Origin: Brevibacillus aydinogluensis
GTDB taxonomy: Bacteria; Bacillota; Bacilli; Brevibacillales; Brevibacillaceae
Assembly: GCF_031954365.1 (NCBI RefSeq)
Contig: NZ_JAUSVZ010000005.1
Length of the DNA stretch: 64,000 nucleotides
Direction: 5' to 3' (one strand)
The position numbers and the translations under genes were made by a program. Of this stretch, positions 43,398 through 52,714 are shown in pieces. The notes beneath the pieces were generated by a model. The model was not told where the DNA came from and made no database searches. It saw only the letters and a list, made by a program, of their open reading frames with translations. Position 1 is the stretch's first letter. Every line of letters starts with the position of its first letter.

Positions 43398-44576
43398 TTA
43401 CATCGCCTGCTTCCACTGCTTGTCCGCCTGTCCCGGCGCGCTGGCCCGTTTTTTTTCCGCCGCCCCGACCAACAATGCTCCAAACGGCAGTTTGGCCAGT
43501 CCGTACGAGAGAGCGATCGAAGCCGCTGAACAGAGCAGAAACGCGATCACACTGCCAAACATGCTGCTAAAGGTGACATCCCAGAGGTTCAAACCCTTCA
43601 TCACGTACGTGAGCACAAGGGCATGAACCAGGTACGCCCCGTACGAATTCCGGCCGATCATCGCAAACAAGGCAGTACAGCGCGAGTTCCGTTTTGTCAC
43701 GAGGACGGCCAGCAGGTAGATCAGCAGCAGTTGGGCCACCGTATAGATAAACATGGACGGTTTCAGCGACGTGGCCACGTTGAGGTTGACCATATAGCCG
43801 CCCGAATCCCTGACCAGCTCATACCCGATGTACGCGTAGGCAGCGGCAAACACAATCAGCAGGTAGGGCCAGCGCTGCTGCAGAAACGAACGGAACGCGG
43901 GCAGTGCCAACGCGACCATCCCGCCCATCAGGAAATAAAAGGAATAGTACAGGAAATTGCGGTCCCTGCAGGTGATCAGATACGCGTCCAGCCAGGCCAC
44001 GTCAAAACGGAACGGATGAGCTGGCAGATAGCGTGCCGACACCCACATCAGTCCCGCGTACACGAAAGCCGCCGCTGCGACGGCGAGCGCCTGTGCCGCG
44101 CGGCCGGACAAACGCTGCTTTGCCGCCTTGAAGCCTTTTAACAGCAGCGGGTACAGCAGATAAAACTGAAAGATCATGACGACAAACCACAGGTGGTACG
44201 AGGCGGTGCCTGCGACCAACGATTTCACGAAGCTGACGAGCGCCGAGACGTCCCACCCGGTCACGTCTCGGCGCCACACCATGTAGATCAGCGACCAGAT
44301 CGCGTAGGGCACGACGATCTCGGTAAACCGCTTGCGGATAAAGCCGGGGTAGTTCACCCGGTCGTAGTAGTTGTAAAACAGCACCAGTCCGGTAATAAAG
44401 ACGAAAGCCGGAACGGCAAACTTGAACAGGTGAAATAGATTTCCGTACAAAAATGCCGTCATCTCGTCCACTCCGGGCTTTCGCATGTAGACGCCGATCA
44501 CGTGCTGATACACCACTGCAAAAAAGGCAAAAGCGCGTAACGCGTCCAGTTCAACAATTCGTTCTTTTCGGGCCAT
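43398..44576 (-). CDS. Acyltransferase family 3 membrane protein
   Basis: A 392-residue protein with about ten hydrophobic helices. The N-terminus ELDALRAFAFFAVVYQHV carries the conserved Arg and His of the acyltransferase-3 (OafA/WecH-like) family, and SYHLWFVVMIFQFYLLYPLL is the second conserved block. Members O-acetylate sugars or peptidoglycan or act on small molecules. The ligand is unknown. It lies 114 bp downstream of the DUF418 gene on the same strand; the two share the membrane layout and could work together. Confidence 0.82.
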   Translation of the reverse strand: MARKERIVELDALRAFAFFAVVYQHVIGVYMRKPGVDEMTAFLYGNLFHLFKFAVPAFVFITGLVLFYNYYDRVNYPGFIRKRFTEIVVPYAIWSLIYMVWRRDVTGWDVSALVSFVKSLVAGTASYHLWFVVMIFQFYLLYPLLLKGFKAAKQRLSGRAAQALAVAAAAFVYAGLMWVSARYLPAHPFRFDVAWLDAYLITCRDRNFLYYSFYFLMGGMVALALPAFRSFLQQRWPYLLIVFAAAYAYIGYELVRDSGGYMVNLNVATSLKPSMFIYTVAQLLLIYLLAVLVTKRNSRCTALFAMIGRNSYGAYLVHALVLTYVMKGLNLWDVTFSSMFGSVIAFLLCSAASIALSYGLAKLPFGALLVGAAEKKRASAPGQADKQWKQAM

Positions 44577-44690
44577 TGACTCGTTTCCAACCCTTTCTCC
44601 CGTTCAAAAAAATACAGATATTCACATCCTGCCGATCCGCCGCACTGGCCTGAAAGTGCAGCGCGGGCGGCGGACCGATGCGAATGTGCC

Positions 44691-45884
44691 TCATCGTTTC
44701 ATCTGTGGAACAATACCGTATGTCAAACAGCGCCACAGCCACTCCAGCGGTCCGAATCGATAGCGGGCAAGCCACCAATGGCTCCACGCCACCTGCAGCG
44801 GAAAAATCACCAGGCACAGCACAAGTCCGAGCCACATCTCCGCCTCCCCGTACAGATGGAAAAACCGGACGATGCAAAGCGACAGAACGGTCTGCGCCAG
44901 GTAATTGGTCAGAGCCATCTGCCCCACAGGCGCGAGTGGTGCCAGCAGCTTTCGTCCTCGCCCTGTCCGCATCAGCAGAAGCAGTGACGTGATGTAAAAC
45001 GCGCACAGCGCCAGGCCGCTCCACCCGATAAACACCAGTCCAGCTATGTCGGGCGGTGCAGGCAGGTCCACGACGCCAGATTGGACAAGCGGAATCATCG
45101 CCACCAGCGGAACGCTTGCAGCCAGCGCCAACAGCCAGACGCGCTTGATGGCCGCCATGTGCTGTTCGGGACGATGAAAGACGCCCTTTTTGGCTGCGTA
45201 CAATCCCAGCAAAAACAGCGGCAGGATGGACAAGACGTTTATCAAATCGTTCTGCAGCACGATCGGCAGTTCATGGGTCCAGCGGAACTGCAGCCATTCC
45301 GCCAGCCCCGCCTGGTTGTACACGGAGATCGTTTCCTGTGCAAGCTGCCATGTTTCAGCGCTGTACGAAGATTCGCCGGGAATCAACAGCGTCAGCGCCA
45401 TCAACAGATTCCACCCGATCAGCAGAATGAGTGCCGCCCTGCGTATGGACGTTTCCGATCTGTTGAAAAACCAGAGCAAACACAAGCCCGCCAGCGCATA
45501 GGTGTGGAGAATGTCCCCATACCAGAAAAACAGCAGGTGGACCAGCCCGAACAGCATCAGCCCGGTCAAGCGGCGCAGATACAACCGTTTGGCCGCATAT
45601 CCCTTCTGCTCTGCCCGACTCATGAACAGGTAAAATCCGGCGCCAAACAAAAATGAAAAGATGGTGTAAAACTTGGTTTGGACAAACATGTCGAACAGCA
45701 GCCGAATCCAATCGTCCGACACCGAATGCGACAGCGGCAAACGGTCATCTGGGAGAAACAGGTCAGGCATAAGGAAAGTGGGCATGTTCACCAAAAAGAT
45801 GCCAAACAGGGCAAATCCGCGCAGAACATCCAGTTCGGCGATCCTCTCCCCAGCCGAGACGGGTGTTGCCTTCACTCGCGTCAT
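44691..45884 (-). CDS. DUF418 membrane protein (YeiB-like)
   Basis: A 397-residue multi-pass protein with about nine hydrophobic helices. The start RIAELDVLRGFALFGIFLVN matches the heparan-alpha-glucosaminide acetyltransferase-like N-terminus of DUF418 proteins, KFYTIFSFLFGAGFYLF and the C-terminal APVGQMALTNYLAQT and YRFGPLEWLWR blocks complete the family signature. Function is unknown. It probably heads a unit with the acyltransferase-3 gene. Confidence 0.85.
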   Translation of the reverse strand: MTRVKATPVSAGERIAELDVLRGFALFGIFLVNMPTFLMPDLFLPDDRLPLSHSVSDDWIRLLFDMFVQTKFYTIFSFLFGAGFYLFMSRAEQKGYAAKRLYLRRLTGLMLFGLVHLLFFWYGDILHTYALAGLCLLWFFNRSETSIRRAALILLIGWNLLMALTLLIPGESSYSAETWQLAQETISVYNQAGLAEWLQFRWTHELPIVLQNDLINVLSILPLFLLGLYAAKKGVFHRPEQHMAAIKRVWLLALAASVPLVAMIPLVQSGVVDLPAPPDIAGLVFIGWSGLALCAFYITSLLLLMRTGRGRKLLAPLAPVGQMALTNYLAQTVLSLCIVRFFHLYGEAEMWLGLVLCLVIFPLQVAWSHWWLARYRFGPLEWLWRCLTYGIVPQMKR

Positions 45885-46055
45885 CCTTTCTTTTTCGTAT
45901 CTTCCGTGTTTTCCTATGTAATCTTCCCTTGGTTACTACGAACGTACCGGCAAAAAGTCACAATCTTCCAGAATAACAAGGGCGCAAGCACGAGATGCTG
46001 CCGGTATGAATCCCGAGCTTTCTTACGCAAGACGCGGGAAATATAAAACAGGGCG

Positions 46056-46079
46056 GAAAAAGCAGAATCGTCTGCTTCT
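46056..46079 (-). terminator. Terminator of brnQ
   Basis: On the minus strand AAGCAGA and TCTGCTT flank a four-base loop and run into TTTTT. Confidence 0.75.
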
Positions 46080-46098
46080 TCCCCCCTGCATCGCCGTC

Positions 46099-47436
46099 TT
46101 AGGACGGCTGCTCCTCTCTTCTTTCGCCCCGGATTCGTCTGCTGAAATCAAGCACCATGCCGGCGCAGCACCCGATCAGCGCCGGCATCACCCAGCCGGC
46201 TCCCTGCGCGTACAGCGGCAGCGCATTCAGCCAGGTGTCCCAGCGGTGATTTCCCGCCGTCGCATTGATCAGATCAATCACGCCAAACAGCGCGACCAGA
46301 CTGACCGTGGTCACGTAGACAAACGAACGGGCGGAAATGACGCGGTCGGCCAGCGCCAGAAGGATGAGCACGATGGCGACCGGATAGATCGCTCCCAGGA
46401 TTGGTACGGAGACCGCGAGAATTTGCGTCAACCCCAGGTTGGCGATCGTCATGCTGACGAGACAGAGGATGCTTACCCAGGCCCGGTACGAAAGGCGCGG
46501 CAGCAGGCTGTTGAAGTACTGGCTGCACGAGGTGACCAGTCCGATGGAAACGCAGAGACACGCCACCGTAAACACGACGCCAAGCAGCACTTTCCCGCTG
46601 GCGCCGAACAGGTAGCCCATCACGTTGGTCAGAATCTGCGCCCCGTTGTCCGCTTTGCCCAAGAACGAACTGGCGGAACCAATCATCCCCAGCATCACGT
46701 AAATGACGCCCAACAGCACACCCGCCCCGAGACCGGCGCCAATCATGTAGACGGACAGGCGACCTTTGTCCTCGATGCCCTTGGCGCGCAGCGTGTTGGC
46801 CACGACGATGCCGAAGACCAAAGCGGCCAGCGCATCCATGGTCAGATACCCGTCGAGAAATCCCTGAAACGCGGGATGCTCGGCGTACGGCCCGACAGGC
46901 TGCGCCGATGGCCCCATCGGAGACAGCAGGCTTTTAACAAAGATGAGCAAAATGATTGCCAACAGCGTCGGGGTCAACAACTTGCCGAAGCGATCCACCA
47001 GTTTGGACGGGGACAGGCTCAGCCAGAAGACCACCGCGAAGAAGACGGCGGAGTACACGGCCAGCCCCCACGGCTGCGTCGACCAGGCAGCCGGCAGAAA
47101 CGGCGCCATTCCCATCTCAAACGCCAGGCTTCCGGCGCGCGGAATCGCCAGACCGGGACCGATCGACAGGTAGATCAAGAGCGGGAACAGCCAGGCAAAG
47201 ACCGGGTGCACGCGTTGGGACAGCGCGAAAAAGCTGCCCGCCTTGGCGATGGCAACGACCCCGAGAATCGGCAGCCCTACCGCCGACAGCAGAAAGCCTG
47301 CGAGGGATAGCCACACCTGCTCACCGGCCGATTGGCCGAGAAACGGCGGAAAAATGAGATTTCCCGCCCCAAAAAACATGGAAAACAGCATAAAACTGAT
47401 CAGGACCATGTCCTTTTTGGACAGCGTATGTTTCAC
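46099..47436 (-). CDS. brnQ: Branched-chain amino acid transport system II carrier protein BrnQ
   Basis: A 445-residue Na+- or H+-coupled importer of leucine, isoleucine and valine with about 12 hydrophobic helices. The N-terminus LSKKDMVLISFMLFSMFFGAGNLIFPPFLG is the LIV-carrier signature, and LDGYLTMDALAALVFGIVVAN is another conserved block. The GTG at 47436 follows AGGAGGGAG; the frame upstream is not homologous. It is monocistronic with a palindrome in its upstream region, possibly linked to nitrogen or branched-chain amino acid control. Confidence 0.92.
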   Translation of the reverse strand: MKHTLSKKDMVLISFMLFSMFFGAGNLIFPPFLGQSAGEQVWLSLAGFLLSAVGLPILGVVAIAKAGSFFALSQRVHPVFAWLFPLLIYLSIGPGLAIPRAGSLAFEMGMAPFLPAAWSTQPWGLAVYSAVFFAVVFWLSLSPSKLVDRFGKLLTPTLLAIILLIFVKSLLSPMGPSAQPVGPYAEHPAFQGFLDGYLTMDALAALVFGIVVANTLRAKGIEDKGRLSVYMIGAGLGAGVLLGVIYVMLGMIGSASSFLGKADNGAQILTNVMGYLFGASGKVLLGVVFTVACLCVSIGLVTSCSQYFNSLLPRLSYRAWVSILCLVSMTIANLGLTQILAVSVPILGAIYPVAIVLILLALADRVISARSFVYVTTVSLVALFGVIDLINATAGNHRWDTWLNALPLYAQGAGWVMPALIGCCAGMVLDFSRRIRGERREEQPS

Positions 47437-47536
47437 AGTATAGCTCCCTCCTCCTATATAGAGAGGGATTCTATCAACTTTTCCGCCGGGAATCCAGTAG
47501 CAACGCGATATTCGCAATGTTCACTTTTGTAAATGA

Positions 47537-47553
47537 TTTCAATTTATTTGAAA
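47537..47553 (-). promoter_or_regulatory. Palindromic site upstream of brnQ
   Basis: TTTCAA-N5-TTGAAA lies in an AT-rich stretch about 100 bp upstream of the brnQ start. It has only weak similarity to a CodY box; CodY control of branched-chain amino acid uptake would be usual, but the match is not good enough to assign. Confidence 0.35.
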
Positions 47554-47669
47554 AATACGTTCCTGATCAGGATGGTACGCCGAGTCCTGTGTCTGCACGC
47601 TGAAATTGTTACTCGTGCGGACGACAAGCGGAGACATAGGAACATAACCGGCTGCCTGACTGACGCAGA

Positions 47670-48506
47670 CTACCGTTTTTCCCTGCGCAGCTCCTCCTCC
47701 ACTCGGTCCAGCCATTCGTGGACGAGCGCGGTAAACAGCCGGCTTTGCTCGATCTGCAGGTTGTGGCCCGCGCGATCCAACACGACGAAGCTAGCCCGCG
47801 GATAATGCTCCAGGATCGTCCACACGTCCCGGTAGCCCGTGCAGTCATCCTGCCGTCCGGTCAGGATCAGCACCGGTTTGTCATACCGCCCGACCAGCGG
47901 TTCCACATCAAAGGAAAACGAGAATCGCTGCTTCAGCTTGTTCAGAAAGTGCTTGTCGGCCATCTGTAAGCCGGAGAGGATTTCCCGCTCAAAGCGCTCC
48001 CAGCTGCAGCGGTCCTGCACGACAGCAATGGAGGTAAACTCCTCCCGCTCTTCCGGCGTCAGTTCGGCCAGCAGTTTCTCATCCCGAGCCAGCACGGTAA
48101 GCGGGGGCAGGTCCCGTTTCTCCTTTTCCGCGTGAATGGCCGGACAGATCAGCAGCATACCGGCCATTCGATGCGCCTGCCGGGTGAGCAGCCCTCTGGC
48201 GAGATAGCCTCCGTAGGATTCTCCCGCGACCAAAAACGGCGCTCCGTGCGGTATCAGCCGCTCCACCACCCGCTCGACGACCGACAACATCTCATCCGAT
48301 CCTGTGATCCAATCCGCTGCTTTGGTCCGTCCCATCCCCGGGAGGTCCAGATAGATCCGCCGCCAGCCCGGACGGTCGGCGAAGACAGGCTCCATGCAGC
48401 CCGTCATCAGCCGATGATCAGGTGAAAATCCGTGCAGCATCAATACAGGAAATCCCTCACCGTACTCTACGTAATGAACCGTCACGTCGTCCAGCACGCA
48501 TTCCAT
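47670..48506 (-). CDS. Alpha/beta hydrolase
   Basis: A 278-residue alpha/beta-hydrolase. The oxyanion region is LMLHGFSPD, the nucleophile elbow GESYGG (GxSxG), the acid probably in TGRQDDCTGY and the catalytic His in RAGHNLQ. The substrate cannot be inferred. ATG 48506 follows GGGAGGAAGG; five residues upstream are an unlikely extension. It lies 68 bp downstream of the NCS2 permease gene and could be the last gene of the 5-oxoproline operon. Confidence 0.82.
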   Translation of the reverse strand: MECVLDDVTVHYVEYGEGFPVLMLHGFSPDHRLMTGCMEPVFADRPGWRRIYLDLPGMGRTKAADWITGSDEMLSVVERVVERLIPHGAPFLVAGESYGGYLARGLLTRQAHRMAGMLLICPAIHAEKEKRDLPPLTVLARDEKLLAELTPEEREEFTSIAVVQDRCSWERFEREILSGLQMADKHFLNKLKQRFSFSFDVEPLVGRYDKPVLILTGRQDDCTGYRDVWTILEHYPRASFVVLDRAGHNLQIEQSRLFTALVHEWLDRVEEELRREKR

Positions 48507-48574
48507 ATGCCTTCCTCCCAACTCGAACGTTTGTTCTGTGTCATCATACCACGTTTGCAGAAAAATGGGAAGAA

Positions 48575-49855
48575 TTATTCGCTTTCCCGGCTGGACGCAG
48601 GCCGCGAGTGGACCAGCCGCTCCAGCGCCATGCAGATCAGCACGCCCATCAAAAGACCGTTGCTGACGAGCGGACTGATGTAGGGCGGCAGCTGCGCCAG
48701 GAATGAGGCGGGCAAAAACATGCAGCCGACACCGGCCATCAGCGCAACGCCGACGATATACCCCTGCCGTTCATCCAGCCCGCTTTTGGCGATCTCCTGG
48801 ATTCCCATGCCAATCATGTTGGCAAACGAGAGGAACACGCTGGCGTACCCCACCGAGACGGGGATCGAGGCAAACCACAGCGTGACCGCCGGTATGAAAC
48901 TGACCGCGACCAGCAGCAGACTGCCCATCACAAACGGCCATTTGTCCTTCATCCGCGTGGTCAGGATAAAGCCGGCCGTGTAGGACACCGGCACGAAGCC
49001 GATCGTGGAAAACGCGGCGGACAGCAGTTGGCTGATGCCCATGATGATGCCGGACCGGTTGGCACTGACGGGCTCGGCAGGGTGGACCACCCGTTTCACC
49101 GCCTCCATGCTGGCGATCAGATTGCTCAGCAAAAGGACGGTGACGATGAGCGAGGTCAGCATAATGCCGCCGTCAGCGTGCGGCCATCCCCACGACAGCA
49201 GATGAGGCAGGGAAACCCAGTCCTCTGCCGGTGCTTCGATTTTCTGGTACAGGCCCGCCAGGACGAACAAGGACCAGCCAAACGCAATTGCGATCAGCAC
49301 CGAATAACTGCGCAGCAGTTGGTATCGGCTCCTTGCCAGGACCAGCGACACGATGAGCGTAGCGAGCGAAATGGCCGCCGCTTTTCCGTCAATCGCGCCC
49401 GATTTTGCTCCCAGGATGCCGGTGACAAACGGTCCGCTCATCTGCGCCACCAGCAGGAGAAAATACGTGCCGACCACCGTCGGCGAAAACAGCCGGCGAA
49501 TCAGGTCCATCCAGCCAAACGCGCTCAGTGCAAGGAAAATCAGGCCGCTTGCGATCAGCCCCAGTTCCAGGGCAGGCAGAACCTCGCGCGGCTGGAGTCC
49601 CATCGCGGGAGCCAGGGAAGCAAACAGGAGAAACACGCCCCACCACAGCGCTGCGGGCCCCTCGGCGATGGGCAGCCGGTGTCCCCAGAGGGCCTGCAGG
49701 ACCGATACGACCCCCAGGACAAACAGCGAGCGCTGCACAAAGTCGGCGATTTCCACCGGCGTCATGCCGTACGCCTGCCCGATCGCGAGCGGAGCCACCA
49801 CACTGCCGGCGAGGATAAACATGGCCCACTGAATGATCGAGAGTGCCTGCCGCAT
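48575..49855 (-). CDS. NCS2-family nucleobase (xanthine/uracil-type) permease
   Basis: A 426-residue transporter with about 12-14 hydrophobic helices. The order of PVEIADFVQRSLFVLGVVS, a GPAALWWGVFL loop, GLIFLALSAFGWMDLI, SPTVVGTYFLLLVAQMSG and, late, FSTIGFVPVSYTAGFILTT fits the NCS2 (UraA/PbuX) family, although the substrate-binding QH motif is not evident. The start codon is separated by one base from the stop of the DUF1445 gene (TAACATG), so it belongs to the 5-oxoproline operon. It might import 5-oxoproline-related or nucleobase compounds; the substrate is unknown. Confidence 0.78.
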   Translation of the reverse strand: MRQALSIIQWAMFILAGSVVAPLAIGQAYGMTPVEIADFVQRSLFVLGVVSVLQALWGHRLPIAEGPAALWWGVFLLFASLAPAMGLQPREVLPALELGLIASGLIFLALSAFGWMDLIRRLFSPTVVGTYFLLLVAQMSGPFVTGILGAKSGAIDGKAAAISLATLIVSLVLARSRYQLLRSYSVLIAIAFGWSLFVLAGLYQKIEAPAEDWVSLPHLLSWGWPHADGGIMLTSLIVTVLLLSNLIASMEAVKRVVHPAEPVSANRSGIIMGISQLLSAAFSTIGFVPVSYTAGFILTTRMKDKWPFVMGSLLLVAVSFIPAVTLWFASIPVSVGYASVFLSFANMIGMGIQEIAKSGLDERQGYIVGVALMAGVGCMFLPASFLAQLPPYISPLVSNGLLMGVLICMALERLVHSRPASSRESE

Positions 49856-49856
49856 G

Positions 49857-50648
49857 TTACAGTACCCCGTACTGTGCGTCCCGCTGGTCGGTAATAAACA
49901 TGTGCCCCGGAGCGTGGGTGATCATCAGTTCCGGTTTGCAGCGCATCGCCACAGCTTGCGGCGTCACGCCGCAGGCCCAAAAGACGGGGACCTCCCCCGG
50001 ATAAATCGGGACGGGATCGCCAAAGTCAGGCGTGTTTACATCGGCTATCCCGATCTGCCGCGGGTCGCCGATGTGGACGGGTGCGCCGTGCACCGCCGGA
50101 AAGCGGGAGGTGACCTGTACCGCCCGCACCACCTGATCGTGCGGAATGGGCCGCATGCTGACCACCATGGGGCCGGAGAAGCGGCCCGCCTTTGCACAGT
50201 CCAGATTGGTTACGTACATGGGCACGTTGCAGTGTTGTTCGATGTGGCGCACCGGAATGCCGTTGTCCAGCAGCGCTTGTTCAAAGGTAAAGCTGCACCC
50301 CAGTAAAAAGGCGACCATATCCTCCCGCCACAAATGGTCAATCCGGGTGACTTCCTCCGCCAGTACACCCTTCCGATAGACACGGTATCGGGGGAGATCG
50401 GTACGCAGGTCGGCGTCCGGAGCGACCAGTGCCGGAACGGGTGATCCGGGTTCGGTCACATCCAGTACGGGACACGGCTTTGGATTGCGCTGACAAAACA
50501 GCAGGAAGTCAAAGGCGAGCGATTGCGGCAAAATCACCAGGTTGGCCTGTGCATATCCGGCAGCCATTCCTGCCGTCGGTTTGTCCCAACGCCCTTCCCG
50601 CATCAGCATACGGGCCTCTTTCGGATGCATCGACGCAAACTCGTTCAT
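49857..50648 (-). CDS. DUF1445 protein (YcsI-like putative hydro-lyase / D-glutamate cyclase family)
   Basis: A 263-residue enzyme candidate. Family blocks are GMAAGYAQANLVILP, FLLFCQRNPKPCPVLDV, RIDHLWREDMVAFLLGCSFTFE, a central VSMRPI and the C-terminal WACGVTPQAVAM and ITHAPGHMFITD. The family includes B. subtilis YcsI and the D-glutamate cyclase domain of mitochondrial DGLUCY, which makes 5-oxo-D-proline. That chemistry suits the adjacent 5-oxoprolinase genes. ATG 50648 follows GGAGGGACTG. The gene sits between the NRAMP-like transporter and the NCS2 permease. Confidence 0.85.
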   Translation of the reverse strand: MNEFASMHPKEARMLMREGRWDKPTAGMAAGYAQANLVILPQSLAFDFLLFCQRNPKPCPVLDVTEPGSPVPALVAPDADLRTDLPRYRVYRKGVLAEEVTRIDHLWREDMVAFLLGCSFTFEQALLDNGIPVRHIEQHCNVPMYVTNLDCAKAGRFSGPMVVSMRPIPHDQVVRAVQVTSRFPAVHGAPVHIGDPRQIGIADVNTPDFGDPVPIYPGEVPVFWACGVTPQAVAMRCKPELMITHAPGHMFITDQRDAQYGVL

Positions 50649-50726
50649 GCTCAGTCCCTCCATTCATTTGTGATTTGCATGGAAAACACCGCAGGCGGCG
50701 GCAAGCGTCCTGCGGTATCCATTTGA

Positions 50727-51914
50727 TTATTGGAACAGTTTTGGCAGCTCATTCACCAAGGTATATACGCCCATGACTGCCATCGTAATCGTGACGATCA
50801 AGCCGAAAATGGTCATCCACAGCGGGTGTTTGTAATCCCCGACGATGTTTTTGCGATAGGCGGCGATCAGCATCACCCCGAGCGTTAGCGGGAGAATCAA
50901 GCCGTTTAACGCCCCCACCAAAACGAGGATTTTCACGGGACGGCCGACCAGCACAAAGACCAGCGTGGAAACAGCGATGAAGCCGACGATGATCCAGTTG
51001 TGGTAACGGTCAATCTTTTCATGGAACGTACGAATAAACGAGACCGATGTGTAGGCGCTGCCGATGACCGAAGTGATCGCCGCGGCCCACATGACCACGC
51101 CGAAGATCTTGTACCCCACCTGTCCAGCCGCCAACTGAAAGACAGATGCAGGCGGATTGGAGGGGTCCAATTGCAGCCCCTGGGCGACTATGCCTAACGC
51201 CGCGAGAAACAGGATGATGCGCATGACAGACGCGATGGCGATACCGGAGACAGAACTTTTCGTCACTTCCGGCAAGGAGGAAACCCCCTTGATCCCCGCA
51301 TCCAGGAGACGATGGCCGCCGGCAAACGTGATGTATCCCCCGACCGTGCCGCCCACCAGGGTGACGATCGCCAGCACGTCAATGGTGTCGGGAACAAAGG
51401 ATTTGACGACCGCTTCCCCCACAGGCGGCGAAGAGGTGACCGCTACGTACAGGGTCAGGACAATCATGACAGCGCCCATGAACTGGGCAAATCGGTCCAT
51501 CAGTTTGCCTGCTTCGCGCACGAGGAAAATCCCGATGGCGATGATTGCACTTACCAACGCCCCCGTCTCTGCAGAGATGCCAAACAGCACGTTCAATCCC
51601 AGCCCCGCTCCGGCGACGTTTCCGATGTTAAACGCCAGACCGCCCAGGACGATCAGCAGAGCGACGAGGTAACCCAGGCCGGGCAGGACCATGTTGGCAA
51701 TGTCCTGGGCCCGCTTTTCCGAGACCGTGATAATGCGCCACACGTTCAGCTGCGCCCCGATGTCCAGCAGGATCGACATCAGGATGACAAAGCCAAAACT
51801 GGCGGCCAACTGCTGCGTAAATACAGTCGTCTGCGTCAAGAAGCCCGGTCCGATGGCGGACGTAGCCATCAAAAATGCGGCACCCAACAGCAGGCTGATT
51901 CTCGATGCTTTCAT
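50727..51914 (-). CDS. NRAMP-like transporter (YcsG-like) of the 5-oxoproline operon
   Basis: A 395-residue membrane protein with about 11 hydrophobic helices and the opening GAAFLMATSAIGPGFLTQTTVFT typical of Nramp-fold proteins. The DPGN metal-binding motif of true Mn/Fe transporters is not visible, as in YcsG, which sits in the same gene context in B. subtilis. Uptake of 5-oxoproline or a related acid has been suggested by context only. It starts 21 bp after the pxpA stop. Confidence 0.82.
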   Translation of the reverse strand: MKASRISLLLGAAFLMATSAIGPGFLTQTTVFTQQLAASFGFVILMSILLDIGAQLNVWRIITVSEKRAQDIANMVLPGLGYLVALLIVLGGLAFNIGNVAGAGLGLNVLFGISAETGALVSAIIAIGIFLVREAGKLMDRFAQFMGAVMIVLTLYVAVTSSPPVGEAVVKSFVPDTIDVLAIVTLVGGTVGGYITFAGGHRLLDAGIKGVSSLPEVTKSSVSGIAIASVMRIILFLAALGIVAQGLQLDPSNPPASVFQLAAGQVGYKIFGVVMWAAAITSVIGSAYTSVSFIRTFHEKIDRYHNWIIVGFIAVSTLVFVLVGRPVKILVLVGALNGLILPLTLGVMLIAAYRKNIVGDYKHPLWMTIFGLIVTITMAVMGVYTLVNELPKLFQ

Positions 51915-51935
51915 AATAGATCCCCCCGATTGTCT

Positions 51936-52703
51936 CTACATTGGATGTTTCATCGCCTTGACTGCGATTCCAGACGTTTCCAACGCCGCACGAATCTTGC
52001 GGGCAAACGTCAGTGCGTGCGGACCGTCGCCGTGGATGCAGACGGTTTCCGCCGTTATCTCGATGTCTGTCCCCTGCCGTGTGGTCACCTTACCTTCCTT
52101 GACCATGCGGATTACTTGGGAGACCGCCTGTTCGTCATCGGCAATCAGCGCATCCGGCTGGCTGCGGGGCGTCAGCGAGCCATCCTGCTGATAGGTGCGG
52201 TCGGCAAAGACTTCGTTGATTACATGCAGACCGATGTTCTTCCCTTGCACAACAAGCTGACTGCCCGCGAGTCCGACCAGGTAAAGCTCCGGATTGATCC
52301 GATAGACGGCTTCGGCAATCGCCCGGGCCAGTTCCGGGTTGGCAGCCGCCATGTTGTACAAGGCTCCATGCGGTTTCACATGCTGCATCGTGCCTCCTTC
52401 CGCCTGTACAAAGCCCTGCAGTGCTCCCACCTGATAGACGATCAGATCGTACGCTTCCTGCGGAGATACGGCCATGTTGCGCCGGCCGAAGCCCTGCAGA
52501 TCAGGCAGGCCCGGATGGGCGCCGATCATGACGCCGTGTTCCAGTGCCAGCTTTACCGTCCGGCGCATTGTGCCCGGATCGCCGGCGTGGAAGCCGCAGG
52601 CGATGTTGGCGGAAGTGATATAGGGCAGAATCGCTTCGTCGTTTCCAATCGTGTAGGCGCCAAAGCTCTCTCCCATGTCGCAATTGAGATCCACGCGGTG
52701 CAT
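51936..52703 (-). CDS. pxpA: 5-oxoprolinase subunit PxpA (LamB/YcsF family)
   Basis: A 255-residue subunit of the ATP-dependent PxpABC enzyme, which opens 5-oxoproline to L-glutamate. The family starts with MHRVDLNCDMGESFG, then ITSANIACGFHAGDP, MIGAHPGLPDLQGFGRR and HVKPHGALYN; all are present. It follows pxpC by 11 bp. GGAGGGATTTGC precedes the ATG. It acts in the cytosol with the two subunits encoded just upstream. Confidence 0.95.
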   Translation of the reverse strand: MHRVDLNCDMGESFGAYTIGNDEAILPYITSANIACGFHAGDPGTMRRTVKLALEHGVMIGAHPGLPDLQGFGRRNMAVSPQEAYDLIVYQVGALQGFVQAEGGTMQHVKPHGALYNMAAANPELARAIAEAVYRINPELYLVGLAGSQLVVQGKNIGLHVINEVFADRTYQQDGSLTPRSQPDALIADDEQAVSQVIRMVKEGKVTTRQGTDIEITAETVCIHGDGPHALTFARKIRAALETSGIAVKAMKHPM

Positions 52704-52714
52704 GCAAATCCCTC

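Noticed and set aside
46006..47310. A 434-codon plus-strand ORF opposite brnQ
   Set aside because: Arg/Gln/His-rich antisense shadow of a membrane-protein gene; brnQ on the other strand is certain.
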